Shown: positions 23,272 to 35,106 of the stretch, piece by piece
Numbering within the stretch: position 1 is the first letter of the stretch
How the letters are laid out: each line of letters begins with the position of its first letter
Source: Arabidopsis thaliana
Taxonomy: Eukaryota; Streptophyta; Magnoliopsida; Brassicales; Brassicaceae
Length of the DNA stretch: 64,000 bases
Assembly: GCF_000001735.4 (NCBI RefSeq)
Contig: NC_003070.9
Span: 22,181,971-22,245,970, forward strand
Direction of reading: 5' to 3'
The notes under the pieces: model-generated
Told to the model about the DNA's origin: nothing
What the model saw: the letters and a program-made list of their open reading frames with translations, nothing else
The model's database searches: none
Program-made: the position numbers and the translations under genes

Positions 23272-23800
23272 GGGAGTTTTGGTTACAAGCTTTGGCAATG
23301 AAGTAATGAATGACTTCACCGAATCTAAAGATTTTGTGCCCTAGAAATCAGAAACTCCAATTTTAATTACTCTTTATCTGTGTGTGTGTGTGTGTGTGTC
23401 AAAGTTACAATTTCTTTCCCTTCTTTACGACAAAAATCTTAAGTAACTTTTGTTTATTGTTACACGTGTCAATAAATTATTGGCTCATTATTCCATTGTT
23501 TCAAAGTCAATTTTCATTATACAAGACAAATAATAGGCAGTCGGGAAAATATAATTCATCTATACTTAATAAAGAAAATTAATGGTAATTTGCTTAATTG
23601 ACCAACAAACTCTTAATATATTCAATTTATTTTTATGATATTATTGTCTTGGTACTTAGTAATCATTAATCAATATACTTATTTAAGCAATCATCCTTGA
23701 AAACATGATGATAAAATAATATTTTTAATGGATCAAGATACTTAACCAGTTTAATTTATAAAAGAAAGAAATTTACTTGTTGATCCACTCAATTTAGCCT
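23272..23800. other. RBM25 5' region with (TG)n microsatellite
   Basis: RBM25 leader and promoter sequence. It includes a (GT/TG)n run of about 19 bp at 23381-23399 and otherwise AT-rich spacer. Confidence 0.55.
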
Positions 23801-24638
23801 TGAAATCTTTGGTGGTTGATTAGCCTTTGCTTTGGAAGTGACAAATCTGATTCAATTTGGGGTGAAGATGGTGACGTTGGTGTGGAGTGAAGTCGGCGGT
23901 GCTGAGCTCCTTTGTTAATTCTTTCATATGTCATCTTGGAAGGTTGCTAGATCGGAGGTTTTGTCCTTCTATCACCACTTTGAATATTATTTTCATCGTT
24001 GTAGGCGATTTGGTGTTCTTAGTTGGGCTTTACTTCTCTTTCTCGGCTATTCATTCTGTTTTTAGTTTGGGACTGAGTTCTTGGCTAAAGAATTGTGGTG
24101 TCGTTTACTGATTTTTTGAGAATGGTTGTGGATTGAAGCCTTAGTTTTAAGGCTTTGGTTGGGTCTACAAATGTCCTCGTGTAAGAAATGAGGGTCCTCT
24201 TTGGCATTTTCCCCTTCGGATATCAAGTTTTCTCCTTGTACCTTTGCTTTCTCGTCTTCTTTGGTTGCTGGAAGGTAGTATTAGTTTGGTTCTTTGCTCT
24301 ACTCTATTTGATTATCCGTCTTCATTTCTGCTGAGGTAGTGGTTGTGTGAGCTCGGTTTAGCCCTTTTCTCGGGCTTTCTCTTTTGAAGGCATTCTAATG
24401 ATTTGGTTTTCTTCAAGGCTTTTGTTTGTAACCTTTCTTGTGGTGAAGAGTTTCTAGTAGTGAATTGCTTTGGAGTCTTTAATTGTTAGTCATCTCCATG
24501 TCTTAGTGATTGTCAAGTTTAGTCTCAGTAATCTTGTTTTGTACTAGTTGATAGGTTTTTGTTTACTATGGGTTTGTCCATTTTAATGGTTCATATATAA
24601 AAATAACACTCTTGTGACCCAAAAAAAAAAACACATAT
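23800..24638 (+). mobile_element. probable LINE 3'-end fragment (non-coding)
   Basis: The segment is T/G-rich on the plus strand, unlike the AT-rich flanks, and ends ATATATAAAAATAACACTCTTGTGACCC followed by about 11 A residues near 24628. This tail, with the preceding CTAGTTGATAGG and GGGTTTGTCC phrases, resembles the 3'UTR of Arabidopsis Ta11-type LINEs as I remember them. No ORF2 motif is present and I found no clear target-site duplication, so the left border is approximate. It could instead be a decayed retrocopy. Confidence 0.45.
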
Positions 24639-25354
24639 TCTATCTTAATTGTTTTTTTTTAATGATATTTAAAATTTTAATAGTAAACCACACATTTTTT
24701 CTATATTTAGTGTTTTTACTTTTATCTCAATTTATTTATTCTCTCAATATATCTTTAAATAACGTCAGTTATTTTTGTTGTTTACTAAATAATTACTACT
24801 GTGTAACTTAAACTTTAAATATTAGTGACGATAAAAAAGACTTTAAATATTAGTAACTTATCCTTAACGTTTTACTCAAACATAATTATACTTAATTCTC
24901 ATTCATCTTTGTACTATTGAGTTTTCCCATTATAATCTTTATCTATGCATCACACCATTTATGTGTTTTGTTGAGATCTATATTTTATAGTTATCTTAAC
25001 ATAGCAATAGGAAAAAGAGAAATTTTTTGACAAATACTAAAAAAACTTATTTGGAAGGTCCCCATTTTTTATAAATCTGTTATATTATGAATTATCTTAT
25101 TATATAATAAATAATTAATAATTACGAATATATAATTAATTTTTTGTGATTCATGTATATAGATTCTTTTCGGTTAGGAAATTTTCTATTTTTTGTTTTT
25201 AAATATTTTAACAAAAACTTAGATTTGACACATGTCGATATCTCATCAATGTAGTTGACTCGTGCGTGATCACGTTAGTTAGCAACTTTAAAAACCCTAT
25301 TTTATATAATAAGATGCAAACTTGAATAAAATGGTTCTATTTGAGACTTGTTTT
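24639..25354. other. AT-rich spacer
   Basis: Very AT-rich DNA with no ORF or splice signals that hold together. No repeat was recognised before the tandem array begins. Confidence 0.5.
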
Positions 25355-26035
25355 TTTGTACAAAATTAGAAAGATCCAAAATTCAAACTGATCAAACCGT
25401 ACAAATTAGGGTTTTTTTGTCGTGTATTACGTCATTAGAAAATATTATTTTTAACAATGATGATCTTATACATTTGATAAGCAAATCTAAACTAGGGTTT
25501 TGAAATCCTAAATTAAAGTAAATGTTTCATGTACATGACACATACATTTTCAAAAAATTAGAAAAATCCAAAACTCAAACCGTTCTAATCCAATAAAATT
25601 AAGTTTTTTTTGTCGTTAGAAAATACTATTTCTAATGATGATATTACATTTTTCAAGAAAATTCAAACTAGGGTTTCATGACAATACACATGCATATCTT
25701 TAACACTATTGGAAAAATCTAAAACCTCAAACCGATCCAACAAGATAAAATTAATTTTTTTGTCGTGTCTGTTAAAAAGTACTATTTTCAATGATGATCT
25801 TATATTTTTCAAGTAAATCCAAACTAGGGTTTCATGACAATATACATACATTTCACAAAATCGAAAACTCAAACCGCTCCAACCTTATAAAATTAAGTTT
25901 TTCTTTTGTCGTGTATTAAATCGTTAGAAAATATTATTTTTAATGATAATTTTATATTTTTCACAAGTAAATCTGAACTAGTGTTTTAAAAATCCTAAAT
26001 TAATAATATTTGAGCAAAAGTAAATTCTTGACAAT
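25355..26035 (+). repeat. degenerate tandem repeat, four copies of about 145-190 bp
   Basis: Four successive blocks carry the same order of phrases: AATCCAAAACTCAAACCG, then (T)nGTCGTGT, GTTAGAAAATATTATTTTTAA, TGATGATCTTATA and AAACTAGGGTTT. The AAACTCAAACCG-type marker recurs at about 25378, 25571, 25720 and 25864, giving spacings of roughly 193, 149 and 144 bp. The later three copies are closest in length. The array ends about 330 bp before the OTS1 ATG and so forms part of its upstream region. Confidence 0.75.
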
Positions 26036-26054
26036 TACACATACCCATACATTT

Positions 26055-26230
26055 ACACAAGTAAATAAGTTACTCAAATTGCAAAATTACCAACATTTAC
26101 GAAATAACAAAAAAAAGGGAAAAAATCTCTTTCTTTTGTGGATTGCGAAAAAGAGTCAAACATTTTCACAAGCAAATAATTGCTCAAGTTACAAAATTAC
26201 CAAACTTTACGAAAACAAAAAATAGAAAAA
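26055..26230 (+). repeat. two-copy direct repeat of about 112 bp in the OTS1 5' region
   Basis: The phrase CACAAG(T/C)AAATAA, then CTCAA, (G/A)CAAAATTACCAA and CTTTACGAAA-like sequence, occurs at about 26056-26107 and again at 26169-26215. It is followed by a (TTTG)n run at 26238-26257. It lies in the presumed promoter and leader of the SUMO protease gene. Confidence 0.65.
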
Positions 26231-26361
26231 AATCCTTTTGTTTGTTTGTTTGTTTGTGAGGAAGAGACTCTTCAAAAAGGGGCTGACAGTGAAGAGATTG
26301 TGAGAACAAAGACGACAAATGGGCGATTGAGCGAAGAAGAAACCTTCGTTCTCTCTCGGAA

Positions 26362-27647
26362 ATGACGAAGAGGAAGAAGGAAGTAATAGATGTCGATTGC
26401 TCCGAGAAGAAAGATTTTGTGATTGATTGGTCTTCCGCTATGGATAAGGAAGACGAAGTTCCCGAGCTCGAGATTGTTAATACCACCAAACCTACTCCTC
26501 CGCCACCGCCAACGTTTTTCTCCGACGATCAAACCGATTCTCCGAAACTCCTAACCGATCGTGACCTCGACGAGCAGCTAGAGCGTAAAAAAGCGATCCT
26601 GACATTAGGTCCGGGCTTACCCGACAAGGGTGAGAAAATTCGACTCAAAATCGCTGATCTCGAAGAGGAGAAGCAGCGTAGAGTTTTAGAAGGCTCGAAA
26701 ATGGTTCGCATTCTGATTCAATTGCATGCTTAGTTCGTTTGATTTTCTTAGATATGTTACTGTTTTAGGTTGGGGTTTTCAAGTTTATGCTAAAGTTTGG
26801 CTTTTTTTGAGTACATTTATGTGTATCTTTACTGGTCTTACCTCATAGTCCAAGCTAGATTCGAGCTCATTTATGTGTATGATCTATAGTCACAGAACAT
26901 CTATGTGTTCGAGCTCATTTATGTGTTTGAATATGAATATGATGCTACAAAAGACTTTTTTGGCAGGAGGTGGACAGAAGTTCTAAGGTCGTGTCTTCGA
27001 CTAGCTCAGGTATTCTTGGTGGATAATGTTAAAGTTGTTTGCTTCTAACATAGTGGTTCATTTTTCTGTATGGTTTTTCGATTTATCTTTCATTTTTTGG
27101 ACTTAAGTTTGATGAGCCATGTTTCATGTAGGTTCAGATGTTTTACCGCAAGGAAATGCAGTTTCAAAAGATACCTCTAGAGGGAATGCAGACTCAAAAG
27201 ACACCTCTAGACAAGGGAATGCAGATTCAAAAGAAGTCTCACGGTCAACATTTTCTGCGGTTTTCAGTAAACCAAAAGTATGGAGCATCGTTTTTTTTTT
27301 TTTGTTCAACGTATGGAGCCTCTATATTTTGCAATTTTAAAACTGTTTTGGATGGGTACTTCTTCATGATACGATTTTGTAATCTGTGTTCAACAGACGG
27401 ATTCTCAGTCAAAGAAAGCCTTTGGTAAAGAACTAGAAGATCTGGGATGTGAAAGGAGGAAACACAAGGCTGGTAGAAAGCCTGTAACAAGGCTGAGCAA
27501 CGGGTGGCGGTTGTTGCCAGATGTAGGGAAAGCTGAGCACAGTGCAAAGCAGTTTGATTCTGGACTTAAAGAATCAAAAGGGAATAAGAAATCCAAGGAA
27601 CCTTATGGAAAGAAAAGGCCCATGGAATCTTCGACTTATTCTCTGAT

Positions 27648-27680
<33 letters not shown>

Positions 27681-29940
27681 CAACGACACCAGTGGCCATG
27701 AAACTCCTAGGTTCGTTTCCAACTGTTTCTGCTACTAGTTTGTTGTTTTCTCTAAGGGTTCTCAAGTTTACCACTGCTGGTTACTGCAATTTTGTTGTGA
27801 CATGACAATCTGGTACATAATAGAATGAGATGTATTGTAATTGCTCAACTTCTTTCTCTCATAGGGAGTGGTCTTGGGAAAAATCTCCATCACAAAGTTC
27901 AAGGCGCCGTAAGGTATTCTTGCTTACTCCCGCTACTGTATATCTTGCAATTGCAGTTTTTACGTAGTCATTATAGTCCTTAAGAAATTTACACCAGCAG
28001 AAGCATGACTCATTTTCTAAACCTTCTTGTTATCTCCCAACAGAAAATTTTATGAATTCCTTAAAAAGACTTCAGTTTTCGAACGTTTGATTCCTCTCTA
28101 GATGAACTGCAGGATTTATACTTGCCAGGAAAACTTCCTACTTGACTATATCATTTATTTGGCTTCTTTAATATTGTCTTTACTCCAACTCATTTGTTAT
28201 GTTGTTTTTCTTACTTATTGATGATATTCCCTAAAAAAACTATAGAAATCAGAGGACACAGTGATAAATGTGGATGAAGAAGAAGCTCAGCCTTCAACAG
28301 TGGCGGAGCAAGCGGCTGAACTGCCTGAAGGGTAAATGTGACCTATTTTCTCTTTAGCCTCATTAAGTTACAACTGGCTATATATAAACTAATAGTTGAT
28401 AAAACATGCAGCTTACAGGAAGATATATGCTACCCAACAAGGTAAATCTATCTCAAGACTGATCTAGGCTAACTTCCTGTAAATTTGTAACCCTCAAAAG
28501 ATTTAATGCTTGGTGATTCAGGGATGATCCTCACTTTGTTCAAGTTTGTCTTAAAGATCTTGAATGCCTTGCACCTCGAGAATATCTGACATCGCCGGTT
28601 ATGAATTTCTACATGAGGTATTTTTTGGAGTGATAGACTTGCCATATATGTCATCTTATATTATGCTAGCGCTATTTGCATGTTATTTATATAACTATTG
28701 TCCTGTTTTCTTTTGGTAGGTTCTTGCAGCAGCAGATATCATCATCGAATCAAATCTCTGCTGATTGTCACTTCTTTAATACCTATTTCTACAAGAAGCT
28801 CAGTGACGCTGTTACGTACAAGGTGATTAGAAAAATGTGATCCTTTAAAAATAATTATCTGTTGGCATTCTTGCGATTCAAATTTTTATCATTGTTATTT
28901 ATGTTAACTGGTCTATTTATCTTGTCCTTTCAATGAAATAGGGGAATGACAAGGATGCCTTCTTTGTGAGGTTCAGGCGGTGGTGGAAGGGTATTGATCT
29001 ATTTCGTAAGGCTTATATTTTCATACCAATACATGAAGAGTAAGTATCTTTCCTTTTAGCACTCTACTTTCGATTTTTTCGCAAGAGTTCTCAAGAATTC
29101 AGATTCTTGTACCATGTTTCAGTCTCCACTGGAGCCTTGTGATAGTTTGCATCCCTGATAAGAAAGATGAATCGGGGTTGACTATACTTCACCTTGATTC
29201 TCTAGGACTTCACTCGAGAAAATCAATTGTTGAAAATGTAAAAAGGTGAGATGCTAGGGGCTTTACCCGTGACTTTATGTTCTCACATGCTTGACGTTGT
29301 ATGCATATGGTTTCAGTTCATAAAAGGAAAAATTATTACACTGGCTTGAAAATGTACGACATTTACTAGTTTCTATGTCAATTTGTTGTAGGTTTCTAAA
29401 AGACGAATGGAATTATTTGAATCAAGATGACTATTCCTTGGATCTGCCTATCTCAGAAAAAGTATGGAAAAACCTCCCTCGTAGGATCAGCGAAGCTGTT
29501 GTTCAGGTCAGTCTTTTACCTTCTTAATCCCATGATTCAAGGAACTTTGTTTATACGGTTTCTTCGGAAATATGATTATATTCAGACACTAGAACCACAG
29601 GAAGTTCAATTCGTCTTATGATATTATTCTCTTTGTGCAACCAGGTTCCGCAGCAGAAAAACGATTTTGATTGTGGTCCGTTTGTGCTCTTCTTCATTAA
29701 ACGGTTCATTGAAGAGGCGCCTCAAAGGCTGAAAAGGAAAGACCTGGGAATGGTGAGTAATCTCAAACTCTTTTCCTGATACCGAATCACATATCTTCTT
29801 CTTACTCTTGTCTAAACTTGTGTCCTCAATGTATCCAGTTCGACAAGAAGTGGTTTAGACCCGATGAAGCCTCTGCTCTGAGAATCAAAATCCGAAACAC
29901 GCTCATCGAGCTATTCCGTGTCAGTGACCAGACAGAGTAA
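26362..29940 (+). CDS. OTS1: SUMO-specific cysteine protease OTS1/ULP1D (C48)
   Basis: This Ulp1-type peptidase matures SUMO and removes it from nuclear proteins. OTS1 and its paralogue OTS2 act in salt tolerance. Exons: 26362-26703, 26967-27009, 27132-27277, 27397-27710, 27865-27913, 28246-28331, 28412-28441, 28522-28617, 28720-28822, 28942-29039, 29123-29245, 29392-29506, 29645-29752, 29839-29940. They join to 584 aa. The N-terminal half is charged and low-complexity, with a repeated NADSKDTSR-type motif and a run of 12 Asp. The C48 domain follows, with His about 438 (DLHWSLV), Asp about 461 (LHLDSLG), Gln about 518 and Cys about 525 (DFDCGPF). All catalytic positions are present. The start is the first ATG after the repeat-rich leader. 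Confidence 0.95.
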
Positions 29941-30252
29941 ACCAGTACAGATTATGCAGCTTCAAATCAAGACATTTCTCACCGCTCTAACAGAGTTCAA
30001 GTTTTTGTTCTTGTATAGACTTGGCAGAAGTATTATTTGGGCCAAAAGTTAAATTAAAAAATGGCTACAGACTCCATAGGTTAATGTTGTAATCCAAAAA
30101 AAAAAAATACCTTTGAACTTTTAATTGTAGTTTCACAAAATTTCATTGTTAAAGAATCTCAGAAGAAGCATAAAAAATTGGCATCTAATAAGAGTTACGT
30201 TACAACAAGGTGGGGATTTTGTTTTCTTTTCACTAATCCAACATTTGACAGA

Positions 30253-32376
30253 TCAAACTGATGCTTTTAAAGCGGTGCGGAACTGCTCGGGCACCCGCAT
30301 CACTGGTGCCTGAACCGCCCCAATCATACCAAGCTGCCCACATGCTGCCATTTGATCATTGCCTCGGCTAAACCGCATGAGAACAGTGCAGCCTCCTTCA
30401 GCCAAAACGTTACGAAACTTGATCATCTTGTCTTCCTCGGTCTGTATGAACTGAGAACCACTGTGTGGGTTGAATTGAATAAGGTTGATCTTGCATGGAA
30501 TCCCCTGCACAAGCTCCACTAGCCTCCTTGCATCATCCATGCTGCACAATTAAAGAGTTTCTAGTTCATGATGGTTTCAGAATTGAACCATTTTTAACAG
30601 AGGAGACTTAAATTGAGAAACAGAGAGCTTAATAGCGGTCTCTACTGAATTATCACTTACCTGTCATTGACTCCTGCGAGCATTACATATTCAAACAACA
30701 CTTTGTACTTATGCCTTGAACTGAGTCCTTCTCTGAGCGTCTCAAGGAGCAAAGATAACTTGTATTTCCTGTTTATAGGCATAATCCAGTTTCTGACCTG
30801 CACGGTTCAATGAGGTCAGATCATACCTCATGAATGATGACTGGCTTAAAGAGAGCATGAAAAAACCTCATCAGTTGTTGCATTCAGACTGACTGCCAAA
30901 GCGCAATTTGACTCACGGAGAAAACGCTTCAGCTGAGGAACAAGGCCACTAGTCGAGACTGTGACCTTGCGGGGACTGAAGTGAAGTCCATTCTCGTCTA
31001 CCATTATGTTTGCAGCTTTGATGACATTGTCAATGTTGTGAAATGGCTCTCCCATTCCCTACAAAACACATCCAGCTCCATGAGAAACTGGAGACACCAG
31101 TATAAACAGACCTTAAATGTGATCTATGTTGAGTTTTTTGTTTGTCTAACGAACATGCATACCATAAAGACGACATTTGTAATTGACCCAACTTCATGGG
31201 AAAGCAATCGCCTGGCATAAACAGCCTGCTCAACTATCTCAGCAGTAGTGAGATTTCTCTTCAAGCCCATCCTGTGAAATCAGTACAAACATACATTAAA
31301 CACAAATCAAGACCTGAAAAAAGTGGCTCAAGATAATATATGCTTACCTGCCAGTGTAGCAGAACTGACAATTCATGGCACAACCAACTTGGCTCGAAAC
31401 ACAAACTGTTGTCCTGCCTCGATCACAAGGTATAACAACAGTCTCAATCACAAGTCCATCATCCAACGTGAACAGAATCTGCAACATCCTGCGAGTTATG
31501 AATCAATGAGAAGATTCCCCAAAAACTCATAAAGAGAAATAACCACTTCCCAGTCATTGACTCATCCACATCATTAGACGAAAAAATAAAACGATCTATT
31601 CACCTTCCTAGTTCCATCTGAAGCCGAACGAATATCCTTAAAAGATAATGCCCCAAACTCAGCATGTTCACTAATCATTCTCTTGAGATCTTTGTTCAAA
31701 CCTAAAAGAATGAACACATAAATGAAAACCAATCCTCATTGCTAAATCACAAAAACTTCTGAGCAAAGACATATCAGAAGACAAACCTTCAAGTTCATCA
31801 ACATTATTTGCCCATATATTGTCCTTGTACAATCTCTTCCACAACATTAAAGCCTGTCCTGGTCTAAACCCATGAGATTGAACCCATTCCTACAAGTTGA
31901 AAATATCCCCAATTCCACCTCAAAGATCATAAACCAAATGAAGAAAAGATTGAGAATTGCAAAAGGGACGTACTTGGAGCGAAGCATAAGTCATACCCTT
32001 CAAGACCACCTTCTGGTTATCATCTCTCTTCACAGAACCTTAAAGATAGATAATTACTACATTCCTCAGCAAACTTTAACTCAAAATCCGAAGTTGAAAC
32101 AGTGGTTAAACAAAAGTAGTCACCTTTAGCTGATGGGTACTCTTCTAGTGAAGGAAGATAAGCTGCTGAAGAAGAAGAAGAAGAAGAGAAGCAAGAGAAG
32201 GAGAGGCTTCTGGATTCGTGAAAGAGAATTGAATTGGTAAGACGGTCGCTGAGGAGGGGAGAGGGTAAAGTTAGGGTTCCGGGGAAAGCTGCCGTTGAAG
32301 AGAGTAGCGACGGAGTGACGACGGCGGCGGAATTGGTGAGAGTGATGATTCCAAGACGCCTCATTGTCGTCGACAT
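30253..32376 (-). CDS. RlmN/Cfr-family radical SAM methyltransferase, organelle-targeted
   Basis: Homologue of bacterial RlmN, which makes 2-methyladenosine in 23S rRNA and tRNA. Minus exons: 32376-32124, 32038-31974, 31889-31787, 31701-31604, 31478-31348, 31271-31163, 31058-30867, 30797-30661, 30541-30253, giving 458 aa (At1g60230 from memory). The radical SAM cluster motif CxxxCxxC is CAMNCQFC (C206, C210, C213). Both RlmN cysteines used in radical methyl transfer have counterparts: C199 in VCVSSQVGC and C430 in AACGQL. That favours true methylase activity. The first 65 or so residues are rich in Ser/Thr/Leu/Arg with few acids, like a plastid or mitochondrial transit peptide. The first ATG is used; the codon upstream is GTG. 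It is convergent with OTS1, 310 bp apart. Confidence 0.92.
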
Positions 32377-33448
32377 ACGACCAATCACAAAATTGAATTT
32401 TTATTATCCCTTTAATATTTAGACACAAAATTGCTCTTTTTTTTTTTTTTGTATAACACCCAGCTAGTTTTCAATTTTCATAAAAGTACATGAACCATTT
32501 TTGTATATACTCAAAATATACACATTGCATTTCGTACGTAATAGAAATTTAACTTCGATATGGGTGATATTAAAGCTACTTTTGTAGACTTATCAGAAAC
32601 CATTTTTTATTTGTGAATCTTTCTTTACTTTTTCATGGTGTATATTTTTTTTGAAGATTCATTATTTGATGGAATTTTCTACTTATCGTTTTCGTTTTGT
32701 AAATAGAAGCATTTAACTTAAGATTATAAACAGTTATTGAGAGTTAAGACATTGTAGAATTTTAGTTGAGTATATCAAGAAAATGTATTTTTTGCTTATG
32801 TTTCAAATGTACAATGAAATCTATTTTTGAAGTCTTTGATTACACTTTGATTTATTTATCATTTTGTGATATCTCCTTTTTTCGCAAACTAAATTTGGAA
32901 TATTGCAGTATATTTAAGATAGCAACAACAATTTTTTTTTTGTGTAAACGCAACAATAAAATTATTTAATCGTAGGTAATGTCTACATTTAGTACTGTAT
33001 ATATATTTTTTGTTAGGTCAATTGAGAATCATGTTTGAGAGCAAATTAGCAATAGTATCAATGTATAAAAGAAAATTATGCCTTTGGATAGAGAAATCTA
33101 ATCTTAGAAGAATTCCAAATTTGGAACTCGATAACAAATCCACCGACCAATCACCCTACATCTAAATATTTCTTTACAAAATCAACGCAATTGCATAACC
33201 AAAAATAACACTTAAAGATGCCACAGTTTTAAAACGATTCCACCAATCTTTCTTTTCAATTCTAGTAACATAAAGATTGTACAGAGACGATTTGCCCCAA
33301 ACAAACAAAAAGATTGAACAAAGATGAATGAGAGAAATCAAGAAACTGGATAATGAGAATACATGAAAATTCCCAAACAACGGGTTCAATAACGTGACAC
33401 CAAAAACAGTAATCGAGTGTTCAAATCCAGGATCAGAATATCAGTGAT
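32377..33448. other. spacer between the RlmN-like gene and the NAC-like gene
   Basis: Contains the short leader and promoter of the radical SAM gene and AT-rich spacer. No supported feature. Confidence 0.5.
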
Positions 33449-33976
33449 TCATTTATAGTAACCTCGAATGTGCTGGGCCAACATGTAGTCAAATGGTTGT
33501 GGATACAGACGTCGAATCTTGCAGATCACGTAATCTTGTTTCCACGTACTTGCAAACCTATACTCTTCCATCGCCCAGATTCGTCTATCTCTTACTCTTC
33601 TCTTCTCCTTTTCCAAGAACTTAAAAACCGATTTCGGTTTCCGATCAGTTTCACAGAACTTATAAACCTTCTTTAACCCTAGAATCTTCCCGGTCGTCAC
33701 CGACTTGATCACTCTATCACGACCGATGATTCTCCAACAACCGTATTCACATCCATCGGTTAAACCTGAATTCACACTCCGATTAACGAAGAAGTATCGT
33801 CCGAAGTGTAGGATTATAGGATCTCTAGTAACGAAAAGCGTCCACGGATTCTTGCAGTACACGTCTTCGCTTCGGAGGAAGTGGCGAGGCCAAACGTTTA
33901 CGTTATCGATCATCATCTTCAAATAATTTGCGACGATTGCTTCTTCGATTGATTGTTCACGTCTTGACTTCATCAT
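33449..33976 (-). CDS. short single-domain NAC-like protein
   Basis: A 175-aa, single-exon protein with one degenerate NAC-like fold (At1g60240 from memory). Visible NAC subdomain echoes: VANYLKMMI (like the YLKxKV of subdomain A), a WPRHF..EDVYCKNPW segment (subdomain B), GCWRIIGRDRVIKS with GKILGLKKVYKF (subdomain C/D), and RRIWAMEEYRFAS..QDYVICKIRRL (subdomain E). The canonical LPPGFRFHPTDEE opening and the KATGKDK core are lost, and no C-terminal activation region follows. It matches the first half of the double-domain proteins at 44.9-60.3 kb and so is probably the simple form of that family. Two ATGs sit in tandem at the start; the first is given. A TATA-like string lies at about 34122-34130. 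Confidence 0.8.
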   Translation of the reverse strand: MMKSRREQSIEEAIVANYLKMMIDNVNVWPRHFLRSEDVYCKNPWTLFVTRDPIILHFGRYFFVNRSVNSGLTDGCEYGCWRIIGRDRVIKSVTTGKILGLKKVYKFCETDRKPKSVFKFLEKEKRRVRDRRIWAMEEYRFASTWKQDYVICKIRRLYPQPFDYMLAQHIRGYYK

Positions 33977-35106
33977 CTTCGTTCTTCAGTGAAACTAAGA
34001 TCTCTTAGAAGAAGAAGATTTAAGGAAAATGCTGATGATGATTGATGAAGGGAGAGAAACAAGAAACGGAAGATGTAAAATATGAAGATGATAGTGTTTC
34101 TTGGGAAAGAAGGTACTCTATATATAGAGAGGCGCTTCGTCATCTGTTGGTACCGTTTATATCAAATTAGTGAATTGACCGATTTGTCCTTTGTTTTTTT
34201 CTCTTCGATATATACACTTAACGAAATTATTCTATAATCTTTGCTTATTGAAATAATTAGACCGATAGTTGTCAATATTTGTATATTTTACTTTGGTTTA
34301 AAGATGTAATATTAAGTTCTTAAATAAGAACTAAATTAGATCTATTTAACAAAACGTGAAGAATTTGCATTTTTATTTCGTTCTTTCCTTTTACAAAATG
34401 ACTATGTTTTCTCTTATTGAAGAAAATAGTCAGAAATAAAATATTAATAAAAATTATTTATTATACAAGCATATTTTCTTGCAGAACATCATGTAACTTT
34501 TTTTAACACAAAAAAGGTCATGTAAATTTTATTTGTACTATTTTTTGTCGTCATACTAATCAAAATCTTCTACTCTGCTTACTAATTGTGAGATATTCAC
34601 GTAAAGTACAACAACAACATCAAAAATCAAGATAATTAGACGATTTTATTGAGAAAATCACATCCCCGGAAATATTGGAGTTGGTTCTTGACTTTCTTAA
34701 ATAAAATTAAAATCGCAAAGTGAAATTTAATTTTATTGTTGAAAAAAAAATATTATTTAATTCCTATAAACCCCTTAAGCATCGATTGTTAATCAAATTA
34801 ATTTGTGTTCTTAACATTTTAGCAAAATTGTTTTATGTTTTTTCGGTAATTGTGGTTTCTAGATAGTTTCTAGTTAAATGATGAGATATACATACATCAA
34901 GATATGATATCTTCCATCCTCGAACAAATTGGAGTTAGTTTTGACATTTTATTTTCTTCTAACATATTAAATCCAACTGATTGTTTTTTTTTTCTTCTTC
35001 TTTTCTTTTTCAAATCCAGAAGCAATTATAACACCAAGAATTAAACCCCTAACGAAAACTCTAAGAAACACACATAAATAAAAAGCTAAAGAAGACGATT
35101 TTCTAT
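33977..35106. other. spacer between the NAC-like gene and BBX26
   Basis: It begins with the NAC-like gene leader and promoter, including ACCGTTTATATC and GAATTGACCGATTTGTCC, which echo promoter phrases of the double-NAC genes. The rest is AT-rich with no further features seen. Confidence 0.5.

Noticed and set aside
23557-23575. Helitron-like 5' end (ATCTATACTTAATAAAG)
   Set aside because: No hairpin-CTAGT end was found downstream in the same spacer.
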